Shown here: piece by piece, positions 25,254-33,871 of the stretch | How positions within the stretch are numbered: position 1 is the first letter of the stretch | How the letters are laid out: each line of letters opens with the position of its first letter | NCBI GenBank assembly: GCA_947449015.1 | Contig: CANFQA010000003.1 | Location: forward strand, 40,434-104,433 | Origin: Microthrixaceae bacterium | GTDB taxonomy: Bacteria; Actinomycetota; Acidimicrobiia; Acidimicrobiales; Acidimicrobilacustridaceae | Direction: 5' to 3' | DNA: 64,000 nucleotides | Position numbers and translations under genes: made by a program | Notes under the pieces: model-generated | What the model was told of the DNA's origin: nothing | The model's input: only the letters and a program-made list of their open reading frames with translations | The model's database searches: none

Positions 25254-26196
25254 CGCTTAGATGGGTCGGTGCGTCTGGTCCAGCGCGAAGACCGGCGCGG
25301 CCCGATGATTCGACCGAGAGAGCAACGAGTTTGCGGGTGAGTCCGCTTGGGAGATGGTCGCCAACGCGGTCGATGATTTGCGCAGCGCGCTCACGGGTTG
25401 AGGATGGAAGTAACGCCGCGAACCGCACTGCGGTATTCCAGATGCTCCATCCAAAGTCCGTGACCGCCGAAGGATCATGGTCGACACCATGCTTCATTCG
25501 GAATCTCGCCTCGGCGGAACCTGCAAGAAAAGCGCGGCGCGATCTGATTGCTGTAGTGGTGGCCGCAACATGGTGTGGTGTCTCGAGTGCCGGGTCGAGA
25601 CGGATGGTGGCACCGGCGAGGGAGAGGCGATATCCCCAGTCAGTGTCTTCCCAGCCGTAGGTTCGAAACTCTGGATCGTAGGTTCCGACGCGGTCAAACA
25701 TTGCCCGTGTGACCGAGCAGTTCCCCGCCCAGAACCTCCAGAGGTTTTGTTGCGGCGTGGCGCGGGCGCGCTCGAGGAACACCTCATGGGCACGCACGCC
25801 GTAGACGCGCGAGTAGGTGTTTTCGGGAAGCACATTGAGATAGAGGCCGATCACGCCGATGTCGTCGCGGTCTCGGTGGTGGTTGGTGTGATGAGCGAGG
25901 AACGACGGGCCTGGTGCGAGATCGTCATCGCAGCGGATGAGGATCCGTCCGGAGGCCGCGGCAAAGCCGGCGTTCAGGGCTGCTGGGCGACCTTGGTTCG
26001 TGCCGAGATCGACTGCTCGCACCGGAATGACCGAGGACCACTGCTCGATGACATCGAGGCTTTCGTCGGTGCTGCCATCGAGTACCACCACCGCTTCCCA
26101 CTCGAAATCGGTGATCTGTTTCGAGAGATGCGCAAGAAGCACGGTCAGTCGATGGGCGCCTTGATAGGACGGGATCACCACGGATGTCGAGATCAC
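25243..26196 (-). CDS. GT2-family glycosyltransferase
   Basis: 317 residues, GT-A fold. TSVVIPSYQGAHRLTVLLAH, AVVVLDGSTDESL (nucleotide-binding D-G-S-T-D), GRILIRCDDDLAPG (D-D-D as the metal site) and FRTYGWEDTDWGYRLSLAG (the W-E-D-x-D-W catalytic loop) are all clear. It would build part of the same glycan. It is cotranscribed with the overlapping GT2 downstream. The 126-base gap upstream (26197-26322) contains no feature I can support. Confidence 0.86.
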   Translation of the reverse strand: MISTSVVIPSYQGAHRLTVLLAHLSKQITDFEWEAVVVLDGSTDESLDVIEQWSSVIPVRAVDLGTNQGRPAALNAGFAAASGRILIRCDDDLAPGPSFLAHHTNHHRDRDDIGVIGLYLNVLPENTYSRVYGVRAHEVFLERARATPQQNLWRFWAGNCSVTRAMFDRVGTYDPEFRTYGWEDTDWGYRLSLAGATIRLDPALETPHHVAATTTAIRSRRAFLAGSAEARFRMKHGVDHDPSAVTDFGWSIWNTAVRFAALLPSSTRERAAQIIDRVGDHLPSGLTRKLVALSVESSGRAGLRAGPDAPTHLSGGI

Positions 26197-26322
26197 GAGT
26201 GGGTCCGTCGTCTCAGGAGGTTGCGTCTCGCCATTGTGCGGGGATCACGATCGGTCGTTGGGCTCCGGTCCAGTCGAATCGTAGGCCTCAGAAACCTGCT
26301 GACCCGTTTGTTGCGAAGGAGC

Positions 26323-28200
26323 TCAGGAGGCCTGGCCGTCGAGTTCCACCGCAGCGGCGACGAACTGCGCGTTGTAGAGCGTGTAATAGGCGCCCCGGGC
26401 GGCAAGGAGTTGCTCATGGTTGCCCTGCTCAACGATGCGACCATGTTCCATCACCAAGATGGTGTCGGCATCGCGGATGGTGGAGAGTCGATGGGCGATG
26501 ACGAAGCTGGTTCGGTTGCTTCGCAATGCGGCCATTGCTCGCTGGATAAGCACCTCGGTGCGCGTGTCGACCGAACTGGTGGCTTCATCGAGAATGAGAA
26601 TGGTGGGCTCGGCGAGGAATGCTCGGGCAATGGTGAGCAACTGCTTCTCACCGGCGCTCAAATTGCTGGCTTCATCGTCGAGCACGGTGTCGTAGCCGTC
26701 CGGTAGCGACCGCACGAAGCGATCCACATAGGTGGCTTTGGCTGCCTCGATGATCTGTTCCTCGGTGGCATCGAGATTGCCGTAGGCGATGTTGTCGCGG
26801 ATGGTGCCGCCGAACAGCCAGGTGTCCTGAAGCACCATGCCGGTATTGGAACGCAGTTCGTCTCGGCGCATGCTGGCGATATCGATGCCATCGAGAGTGA
26901 TTGCTCCTGCATCGAGTTCATAGAACCGCATGAGCAGATTGACCAACGTGGTTTTTCCGGCGCCAGTGGGGCCCACGATGGCGATGCTCTGGCCCGGCTC
27001 GGCGACCAACGAAAGGTCGGTGATAAGCGGCTTTTCCGCGCTGTAGGAGAACGACACATGTTCGAATGCGACTCGACCTCTGGGCGCCGGCACTGTGGCT
27101 GGTTCGACGGGGTCGGCGCTTTGCTCCTCAATGTCGAGCAGCTCGAAAACCCGCTCAGCTGACGCGATTCCCGACTGGAGCATGTTGGCCATGGAGGCGA
27201 GTTGGTTGATTGGTTGCGTGAACTGACGCGAGTACTGGATGAATGCCTGAATGTCGCCGATGCTGAGATTTCCCGAAGCCACCCGAAGTCCGCCGATGAC
27301 GGCAATGGCGACATAGTTGAGATTGCTGACCAGCATCATCGCCGGCATGATGATCCCGGAGATGAACTGGGCGCCGAACGAGGCATCGAAAAGCTTGTCA
27401 TTCAGGCCCCGGAACGTGTCCTCGGTGGCCTGCTGCTGCCCGAATACCTTCACCAATGAGTGACCGGCGAAGGTTTCCTCGACCAGTGCGTTGAGCGAAC
27501 CGGTATGGGCCCATTGGGCGATGAAACGCTTCTTGGAGCGAGAGGCAATGAACCTGATGGTGAACAGCGTGACCGGCACTGTGGCCACGGCGACCAGCGT
27601 GAGCAACGGCGAGATCGTGAGCATCATGATCAGCACGCCGACCACGGTGAGAAGCGAGATGAACAGCATGCTCAAGGTCTGAGCGAGGCTCTGCGCGATG
27701 TTGTCGATGTCGTTGGTGACACGACTCAGCAGGTCACCGCGTGGTGTGCGATCGATGTAGCCGAGCGGCAGTGTGTTGATCTTGTCTTCGACCGCGGAAC
27801 GCATGCGACGCATAGTGCGATGCACCACACCGGCAAGTAGGAATCCCTGGGAGTAGGCCAGTGCCGCGGAACCGAGGTAGAGGGCAGCGACGATGAGCAG
27901 TGTGCGATGCAGCGATGCGTAATTGATGCCGTTCGGTGACATGACGCCGCGAACGATGGTGGTCGTGGCATTGCCGAGAATCTTCGGGCCAACCACTGAC
28001 ATCAGGACACTGAAGACCGCGAAGACCAGTACGAGGGTCATCCGTACACGTTCGGGGCGCAGCCATGAGATGAGACGGAATGTGGAATTGCGGAAATCCT
28101 TCGACCGCTCGACCGGCATGGTGGCCATGCCCATGCGCGGACCGACCGTGGCCCGTGCCTCGGCAGCGGGGGAGCGCTGAGGTGCGGCTCCCTCGCTCAT
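26323..28200 (-). CDS. ABC exporter half-transporter, subunit with catalytic Glu
   Basis: 625 residues: a six-helix membrane domain (about 60-340) and an ATPase domain. Walker A is GPTGAGKTT and Walker B is ILILDEATSSVD with the catalytic Glu. The signature is degenerate, NLSAGEKQLL, in place of LSGGQ. Its ATG overlaps the stop of the next subunit gene (ATGA), so the two polypeptides are made together as a heterodimer of the TM287/288 or BmrCD type. Such pairs export drugs, lipids or peptides. The position beside the glycan genes is suggestive only. Confidence 0.88.
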   Translation of the reverse strand: MSEGAAPQRSPAAEARATVGPRMGMATMPVERSKDFRNSTFRLISWLRPERVRMTLVLVFAVFSVLMSVVGPKILGNATTTIVRGVMSPNGINYASLHRTLLIVAALYLGSAALAYSQGFLLAGVVHRTMRRMRSAVEDKINTLPLGYIDRTPRGDLLSRVTNDIDNIAQSLAQTLSMLFISLLTVVGVLIMMLTISPLLTLVAVATVPVTLFTIRFIASRSKKRFIAQWAHTGSLNALVEETFAGHSLVKVFGQQQATEDTFRGLNDKLFDASFGAQFISGIIMPAMMLVSNLNYVAIAVIGGLRVASGNLSIGDIQAFIQYSRQFTQPINQLASMANMLQSGIASAERVFELLDIEEQSADPVEPATVPAPRGRVAFEHVSFSYSAEKPLITDLSLVAEPGQSIAIVGPTGAGKTTLVNLLMRFYELDAGAITLDGIDIASMRRDELRSNTGMVLQDTWLFGGTIRDNIAYGNLDATEEQIIEAAKATYVDRFVRSLPDGYDTVLDDEASNLSAGEKQLLTIARAFLAEPTILILDEATSSVDTRTEVLIQRAMAALRSNRTSFVIAHRLSTIRDADTILVMEHGRIVEQGNHEQLLAARGAYYTLYNAQFVAAAVELDGQAS

Positions 28201-29930
28201 GCTGCTTCCTCTGCGGTGAGCTGCGACGCCACGATTTCGGCGTAGGTGGGGCAGGTCTCGATGAGTTCTTCATGCGTGCCGAGACCCATGCATTCTCCGT
28301 GTTCCAGCACGAGGATCTGATCGGCGTGGCGGATGGTCGAGACGCGTTGGGCCACGATGATCATGGTGCGATCGGTCGTGATCGGTACGAGAGCGCTGCG
28401 CAGTCGTGAGTCGGTGGCGAGATCAAGCGCTGAGAAGGAATCATCGAATACGTAGATCGATGGTTGACGCACCAGCGCTCGGGCAATAGCGAGCCGCTGA
28501 CGCTGTCCTCCGGAGACGTTGGTGCCGCCCTGGGAGATGGGCGCATCGAGACGCTCAGGCATGGCGTTGACGAAGTCGGCGGCCTGCGCGATCTCGAGGG
28601 CCTTCCACAGATCTGCGTCTGTGGCATCGGGATCGGCGAACAGCAGGTTCGACCGGATCGTGCCCGAAAATAGGTACGGCTTCTGCGGTACAACGGCGGC
28701 GTTGCGCCACAGCACCTCAGGTTCAAGTTCACGAACATCGACGCCATCGAGGAGGACTGAACCTTCGGAGCAGTCGATGAGCCGGGCCACCAGGTTCACC
28801 AATGAGGTTTTGCCCGATCCGGTCGACCCGATGATCGCAGTGGTCTGCCCGGGCACCGCCGAGAACGAGATGTTGGAAAGCACGGGCTTTTCAGCGCCCG
28901 GGTAGGAGAAGCTGACATTGCGGAACTCGAGGTGCCCGCGTCCCTCGATGGAGGTGACGGGATCTTCGGCGGTGACGATGGAGGATTGGGTGCGCAGCAC
29001 TTCAAGCACACGATCCGCGCAGACCGCAGCACGAGGCCAGGAGACAGCAACGAAGGTGGCCATCATCACTGCCATCAGGATCTGGACGAGATAGGTGAGG
29101 AACGCGATCAGCGAACCGACTTTCATTTCGCCGGCGCCGATGCGATTGGCCGCCACCCACACCGCAGCAGCGCTCGACACATTGAGCACCAACATCACAG
29201 TCGGGAACATTGACGACATGTAGCGGCTGGTAAGAGTTGCGGTTCTCGTGAGGCGGTCATTGGCCTCACCGAATCGGTCGGTTTCAAGCGGTTCGCGCAC
29301 GAACGCTCGGATCACACGCATACCCACGATTTGTTCGCGCAGCACCTGATTCACCCGGTCAATGCGCTCCTGCATGTTGCGGTACTGCGGGACGACGCGA
29401 ATGATGATCGTGCTGATGCTGATGAGAAGGACGGGAATCGCGGCGACAAGGATGAGTGAGAGGGGAGCGTCCTCGCGCACTGCCAGAAAGATGCCGATCA
29501 CGATGGTGATGGGTGCAGAGATGAATGTCGTGCACAGCATGACCACGAGGGTCTGTACCTGCAGGACATCGTTCGTGATTCGGGTGATAAGCGACGGCGC
29601 GCCGAACCCATCAACCTCACGGGTGGAGAATCCGGTGACGGTGTGGAAGAGCTCGTCGCGAATGTCTCGACCGAAGCCCATGCCGGCCCGTGACCCGAAC
29701 CATGTCGCACTAATGCCGAACACGGCCTGCACAAGTGCCAACGCCAGCATCACGGCGCCGATTCTCAGGATGTAGTTCGTGTTGCCCTTGAGAACGCCCT
29801 GGTCGATCAGCATCGCATTGAGGGTGGGCAGTGTCATGGTCGCCCCGACGGCGACGATCTGCAAAGCAATGACTGCGAGCAGAAGCTTCTTGTATGGCAG
29901 CAGATGGCTGCGCATGAGCGTGATGAGCAC
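28197..29930 (-). CDS. ABC exporter half-transporter, subunit with degenerate Walker B
   Basis: 577 residues. Six-helix membrane domain (about 15-310), then an ATPase with Walker A GSTGSGKTS, signature VSGGQRQRL and Walker B IYVFDDSFSALD, in which the catalytic Glu is Asp. With the unusual signature of its partner this builds one degenerate and one normal ATP site, as in TM287/288. GTG start, with AGGGGGAAC just upstream. A TACGAT hexamer on the minus strand (29951-29956) lies about 20 bases before the start and may be the -10 of the two-gene operon. Confidence 0.88.
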   Translation of the reverse strand: MLITLMRSHLLPYKKLLLAVIALQIVAVGATMTLPTLNAMLIDQGVLKGNTNYILRIGAVMLALALVQAVFGISATWFGSRAGMGFGRDIRDELFHTVTGFSTREVDGFGAPSLITRITNDVLQVQTLVVMLCTTFISAPITIVIGIFLAVREDAPLSLILVAAIPVLLISISTIIIRVVPQYRNMQERIDRVNQVLREQIVGMRVIRAFVREPLETDRFGEANDRLTRTATLTSRYMSSMFPTVMLVLNVSSAAAVWVAANRIGAGEMKVGSLIAFLTYLVQILMAVMMATFVAVSWPRAAVCADRVLEVLRTQSSIVTAEDPVTSIEGRGHLEFRNVSFSYPGAEKPVLSNISFSAVPGQTTAIIGSTGSGKTSLVNLVARLIDCSEGSVLLDGVDVRELEPEVLWRNAAVVPQKPYLFSGTIRSNLLFADPDATDADLWKALEIAQAADFVNAMPERLDAPISQGGTNVSGGQRQRLAIARALVRQPSIYVFDDSFSALDLATDSRLRSALVPITTDRTMIIVAQRVSTIRHADQILVLEHGECMGLGTHEELIETCPTYAEIVASQLTAEEAA

Positions 29931-29986
29931 CGTTCCCCCTTCGGGTTGATCGTACGGGTGCAGGCCCGAGGGTGGAAATCGGTGGT

Positions 29987-31492
29987 TCAGCCGGAAACGG
30001 TGGTGTTGCCGGTCTGTTTCGCGGTCGCGCCGGCGGTGTCCTCCTGCAGGATCACTCCGGCCAGAACCGCAGCGTTCAGTGCCGTCTCAAAGCGATTGGC
30101 GTAGGTGTCGCCATAGCGCTCGAGGAATGTGGGGGCTGGCAGTGGACGGGTCGATCCCAACAGGATGCACAGCAATGAAGGATTCGTGCCTGGCTCGCCG
30201 GAGAGAACCTGGATCGGCACATCGATCTGCGGAGTTCGGACACCGCCGATGGCGATGCCGTCGGCATCGCGGGCAATGGCGACGGGCGTCGTGGAAGTGG
30301 TGGCGAGGCGCGGGTGCTCGGCCGGCGGTGTGCCGGACACGACCCAGGTGTTCAGCGCTCGAAGCGCTGCTTTGGCCACCAAATGCATGGGGCCGTCGTT
30401 GATGGGCAGTCCGCAGTCAATCTGGGAGCTCAGAGCACCGAGGAGATGGGCATCGGCATGTGAGGTGCCGGCCACTTCCCAGAGTCGGAAGGTGTCGGTG
30501 TCATCCTGACGGGCATCGATGGAATGCAAGACACCGGCGACATCGCTCTCAGCCTGGAGTTCCATCACCGGCGCCTTCAGATCAGTGCGCAGGATGGTTG
30601 GCTTGCTGGCGGCCATGGAGCCGGCGAGATCGGCGTACTTCCCCGGTCCGACGAGGGGGAGACCGACCGACGCACGACTGTGCACATAGAAACCATCGAA
30701 TGCGTCGGTGAGCGGCTGGACGCCGTTGTAATAGGTGGTGAGTGCGATCGCCGACTGGGACTCACCCGCTGCTATCAGATGTTTCGGCTTCTCCCCGCCA
30801 AGGACAGTGCCGCCTTGGCGAAGCGCCCGGGCCACCTGGGTGAAGATGTCGAAGGAGTAGCCGTCGCCAGGATGCACGAGGCTGCTGTAGCGCTCAGGGT
30901 CAATGACAACCAGGCCCTTGCCCGTGAGATCCGCCGCTCCTGGCGCCGAGACGAGCACGGGACCACCCTGAACGCCAATGAGTTGGGCTGAGACACCAAC
31001 CCATGCATGGCCTTGGCGAACAACTTCTTCCTCAGTGCTCGAGTAATCAGGGTTGGCGTCGAGCCCTCCACTCACATTGAGCCACTCCACCACCACGGTG
31101 CCGCTGAAGGCGGCGGGGTCAGCCGGGCGTCGAACGAGCACTCGTGTTCGATAGTCCGCGGAGGTGTCGGGTTCGAAGGTCCATCGCCCGTCGGCGCCAA
31201 GAGCTCCGGAGGCCCGATAGGAGGTCGCGGTGCCGGCAGCTACGAACTCCTGCTCGACATAACCGGGAGGGACCGAGAGGCCTGTCGAAGCACCGATGAA
31301 CGGTGCTCGACTCCCGGTGAGTTCTTGGGAGAGGTCGGCGGCCGGGCCTGCGGGGCGATCGTTGAGTGCCGAAGCGGACTTCGAGGTGCTCGAGCAACCG
31401 GTGGCGATGACGGCCAGCGTCGAGAGTGCAGCGAGGACTGTGAACACCGCCGATCGGAGAACGGGGCGACGGTGAGCGACGTGGTGATTCAT
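29987..31492 (-). CDS. Lipoprotein with alpha/beta-hydrolase-like domain
   Basis: 501 residues. The ATG at 31492 is chosen because the signal peptide follows (RRPVLRSAVFTVLAALSTL) and a TACTGT box lies 8 bases upstream. VIATGCSSTSKS is a lipobox with Cys at about 33. The body resembles the alpha/beta hydrolase domain family that has VVVEWLNVSGGLDANPDYSS and LIAAGESQSAIALTTYYNGV. GESQS is the likely nucleophile elbow, and WEVAGTSHADAH supplies a His. It is anchored outside the cell membrane. The substrate is unknown. It is divergent from the MMPL gene, with a 16-bp palindrome between them. Confidence 0.8.
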   Translation of the reverse strand: MNHHVAHRRPVLRSAVFTVLAALSTLAVIATGCSSTSKSASALNDRPAGPAADLSQELTGSRAPFIGASTGLSVPPGYVEQEFVAAGTATSYRASGALGADGRWTFEPDTSADYRTRVLVRRPADPAAFSGTVVVEWLNVSGGLDANPDYSSTEEEVVRQGHAWVGVSAQLIGVQGGPVLVSAPGAADLTGKGLVVIDPERYSSLVHPGDGYSFDIFTQVARALRQGGTVLGGEKPKHLIAAGESQSAIALTTYYNGVQPLTDAFDGFYVHSRASVGLPLVGPGKYADLAGSMAASKPTILRTDLKAPVMELQAESDVAGVLHSIDARQDDTDTFRLWEVAGTSHADAHLLGALSSQIDCGLPINDGPMHLVAKAALRALNTWVVSGTPPAEHPRLATTSTTPVAIARDADGIAIGGVRTPQIDVPIQVLSGEPGTNPSLLCILLGSTRPLPAPTFLERYGDTYANRFETALNAAVLAGVILQEDTAGATAKQTGNTTVSG

Positions 31493-31500
31493 GAGTTCCG

Positions 31501-31506
31501 ACAGTA
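31501..31506 (-). promoter_or_regulatory. -10 box for lipoprotein hydrolase gene
   Basis: TACTGT on the minus strand, 8 bases before the ATG at 31492; near-leaderless. No Shine-Dalgarno is seen in between. Confidence 0.45.
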
Positions 31507-31536
31507 CTTCTGACGAGTGTTTTATGGGTCGGTGAA

Positions 31537-31552
31537 TCCCCACATGTGGGGA
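31537..31552. promoter_or_regulatory. 16-bp perfect palindrome, candidate operator between divergent genes
   Basis: TCCCCACATGTGGGGA is a perfect inverted repeat without spacer. It lies 31 bases upstream of the minus-strand TACTGT box (close to its -35 position) and 17 bases upstream of the plus-strand TAGGGT box. A dimeric repressor or activator here could control both the lipoprotein hydrolase and the MMPL transporter. No regulator gene is adjacent. Confidence 0.5.
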
Positions 31553-31568
31553 GCCATCTGCCGGCCGG

Positions 31569-31574
31569 TAGGGT
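31569..31574 (+). promoter_or_regulatory. Candidate -10 box for MMPL transporter gene
   Basis: TAGGGT on the plus strand, 63 bases before the ATG at 31637. The leader would be about 55 bases and carries GAAGGA (31621-31626) upstream of the start. Confidence 0.4.
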
Positions 31575-31636
31575 TCGGAGAAGATCCGACCGTGGCGCCA
31601 ATCAGGCTCCCGCTCGATGCGAAGGACCCCCCCGAA

Positions 31637-33835
31637 ATGTCGAATTTTCTCTACCGAGTCGGGCGCGCCTGCACCCGACACAGATGGCGTGTGCTCATCA
31701 CCTGGCTGGTACTGGTTGTCGCTGTTGTGGCAATTGGGAAAATCGCTGGCGGCACCTTCACTGATCGCATCGCTATCCCCGGCACCGAGTCGCAGCGAAC
31801 CATCGATCTGCTGCAGAGCACCTTCCCTGCACAGGCTGGTGGTTCAGCCCAGGTGGTGTTCCACACACCAGTCGGCACGCTGAGCGATGAGGCATCCGCC
31901 GGCGCACTCGCAACCGCTCTCGACCGTCTCGCCGCAGTTGACCATGTCGTTGCACCTGCACCCGGGGCCACGCTGCAACGTTCTGCTGACAACACAATCG
32001 CGCTCGCCACTGTTCGATTTGATACCGAAGCACGCGATCTCCCCGGGCACACCTACGGAGACCTCAAGGTCGCCACATCTGCTGCGCGCGACGCAGGGCT
32101 GCAGGTGGACTACGGCGGGGAGTTGCCCCAGCACGTTGAGCGTCCGTCTGCGAGCAGCGCCGAAGCGATCGGTTTGCTCGCTGCCATGGTGATCCTGCTG
32201 TTCGCGTTCGGTTCGGTGATCGCCATGGGGTTGCCCATCGGTACTGCATTGTTCGGACTCGGCTTCGGCATCGCAGTGATCACGCTGTTGTCTGCGTTCA
32301 TGGACATCCCGTCGAGCGCCGAGGCAATGGCCACCATGATCGGGCTCGGGGTCGGCATCGACTACGCCCTTTTCATCATCACCCGTCATCGAGCCGGACT
32401 CCATCGGGGACTTACCGTGGAGGACGCGTCCGCGCGATCAATCGCTACTGCCGGACAGGCCGTGGTCATCGCTGGCGGCACTGTCGTGATCGCCATTTGT
32501 GGTCTTGCAGTGGCTGGTATTCCAACTGTGACGCTGATGGGCGTGGGCGCAGCCATCGTTGTCGCCGTCATGGTTATCGCATCGCTCACGTTGCTTCCGG
32601 CGCTATTGGGCTTTGCCGGACACAACATCGATCGTTTCGGAATTCCCGGCATGCGTCGCGTCAGCGAAGCGCGTACCCGCACCGACGACGGGGAATACCA
32701 CGGTTGGGCACGCTGGGCGCATCATGTGTCGAACCATCCAGTTCGCTATCTGCTGCTCGGACTCGCCACGATTGTGCTGCTGGCAGCTCCTTTGCTCGAT
32801 CTCCGACTTGGGCAGACCGATGCCAGTCAGAACCCTACGAGTTCGACGATGCGGCGCAGCTATGACCTTCTTGCTGCTGGTTTCGGTCCCGGTTTCAACG
32901 GTCCGCTTATCGTTGCAGTGGATCTGCGTGATTCGAACCTCGCTCCTGATGCCGTCGTGGCTCGCATTGTGGGCGGCGTCACTGCCGATCCGGATGTCGC
33001 CCAGGTGTCGCGTGCCGTTGTTGGTCCCGATGGTCAGGCTGCGGTGATTCAGATCGAACCGCGCAGCGCCCCCCAAGACGCCGCCACCACCGATCTCGTG
33101 ACGCGCCTTCGCTCCCAACTGCTGCCTTCACTGACCGATGGCACCGCAGCGGTGGCCACTGTTGGCGGGCAAACCGCGTTGTTTATCGACCTTGGCGGAC
33201 GGGTGGCCGATCGGTTGCCGCTGTTCATTGGTTGTGTTGTGGGACTGTCATTCATCCTGCTGATGTTGGTGTTCCGTTCAATCCTCGTGCCGCTCAAGGC
33301 CGCCATCATGAACCTGCTGTCGATCGGCGCGGCCTACGGCGTGATCGTGGCGGTGTTCGAATGGGGTTGGGGTGCGTCGTTGTTCGGCGTGCACCAGTCG
33401 CTTCCAATCGTCAGCTTCATCCCGATGTTCATGTTCGCAATCCTGTTCGGACTCTCCATGGATTACGAGGTCTTCATCCTCAGCCGCATCCGGGAGGAGT
33501 ACAACCACACGGGCGACAACACCGAGTCGGTGATCGTTGGCATTACCAGCACCGCGCGCGTCATTACTTCTGCCGCGCTCATCATGATTTCGGTATTCAT
33601 CAGTTTCGTGTTCGGCGGCGAACCCACCATCAAGATGATGGGACTCGGACTCTCGACCGCCGTGTTCGTTGACGCCACCATCGTTCGTATGGTGCTGGTG
33701 CCCTCGTCGATGCGCCTGCTCGGCAACGCCAACTGGTGGTTGCCGACGTGGCTCGATCGACTGCTTCCTGATCTCGACATCGAGGGCGAGAGTCGCCTAC
33801 CTGCAGAACAACGCGAAACCGTGCTGGTGGGCTGA
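31637..33835 (+). CDS. MMPL/RND-family membrane transporter
   Basis: 732 residues from the ATG at 31637 (GAAGGA 10 bases upstream; an in-frame GTG at 31592 is an alternative). MSNFLYRVGRACTRHRWRVL precedes the first transmembrane helix. The MMPL/RND layout is clear: helix 1, an extracytoplasmic domain, five helices, a cytosolic linker, helix 7, a second external domain, then five more helices. Motifs include IGLGVGIDYALFIITRHR and FGLSMDYEVFILSRIREEY, the paired D-Y segments of the proton relay. Family members export lipids or drugs. No partner gene is adjacent. Confidence 0.9.
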   Translation: MSNFLYRVGRACTRHRWRVLITWLVLVVAVVAIGKIAGGTFTDRIAIPGTESQRTIDLLQSTFPAQAGGSAQVVFHTPVGTLSDEASAGALATALDRLAAVDHVVAPAPGATLQRSADNTIALATVRFDTEARDLPGHTYGDLKVATSAARDAGLQVDYGGELPQHVERPSASSAEAIGLLAAMVILLFAFGSVIAMGLPIGTALFGLGFGIAVITLLSAFMDIPSSAEAMATMIGLGVGIDYALFIITRHRAGLHRGLTVEDASARSIATAGQAVVIAGGTVVIAICGLAVAGIPTVTLMGVGAAIVVAVMVIASLTLLPALLGFAGHNIDRFGIPGMRRVSEARTRTDDGEYHGWARWAHHVSNHPVRYLLLGLATIVLLAAPLLDLRLGQTDASQNPTSSTMRRSYDLLAAGFGPGFNGPLIVAVDLRDSNLAPDAVVARIVGGVTADPDVAQVSRAVVGPDGQAAVIQIEPRSAPQDAATTDLVTRLRSQLLPSLTDGTAAVATVGGQTALFIDLGGRVADRLPLFIGCVVGLSFILLMLVFRSILVPLKAAIMNLLSIGAAYGVIVAVFEWGWGASLFGVHQSLPIVSFIPMFMFAILFGLSMDYEVFILSRIREEYNHTGDNTESVIVGITSTARVITSAALIMISVFISFVFGGEPTIKMMGLGLSTAVFVDATIVRMVLVPSSMRLLGNANWWLPTWLDRLLPDLDIEGESRLPAEQRETVLVG

Positions 33836-33871
33836 GTTTTCACGCGACGTAGCTATCGGTCGTTGCGAATC

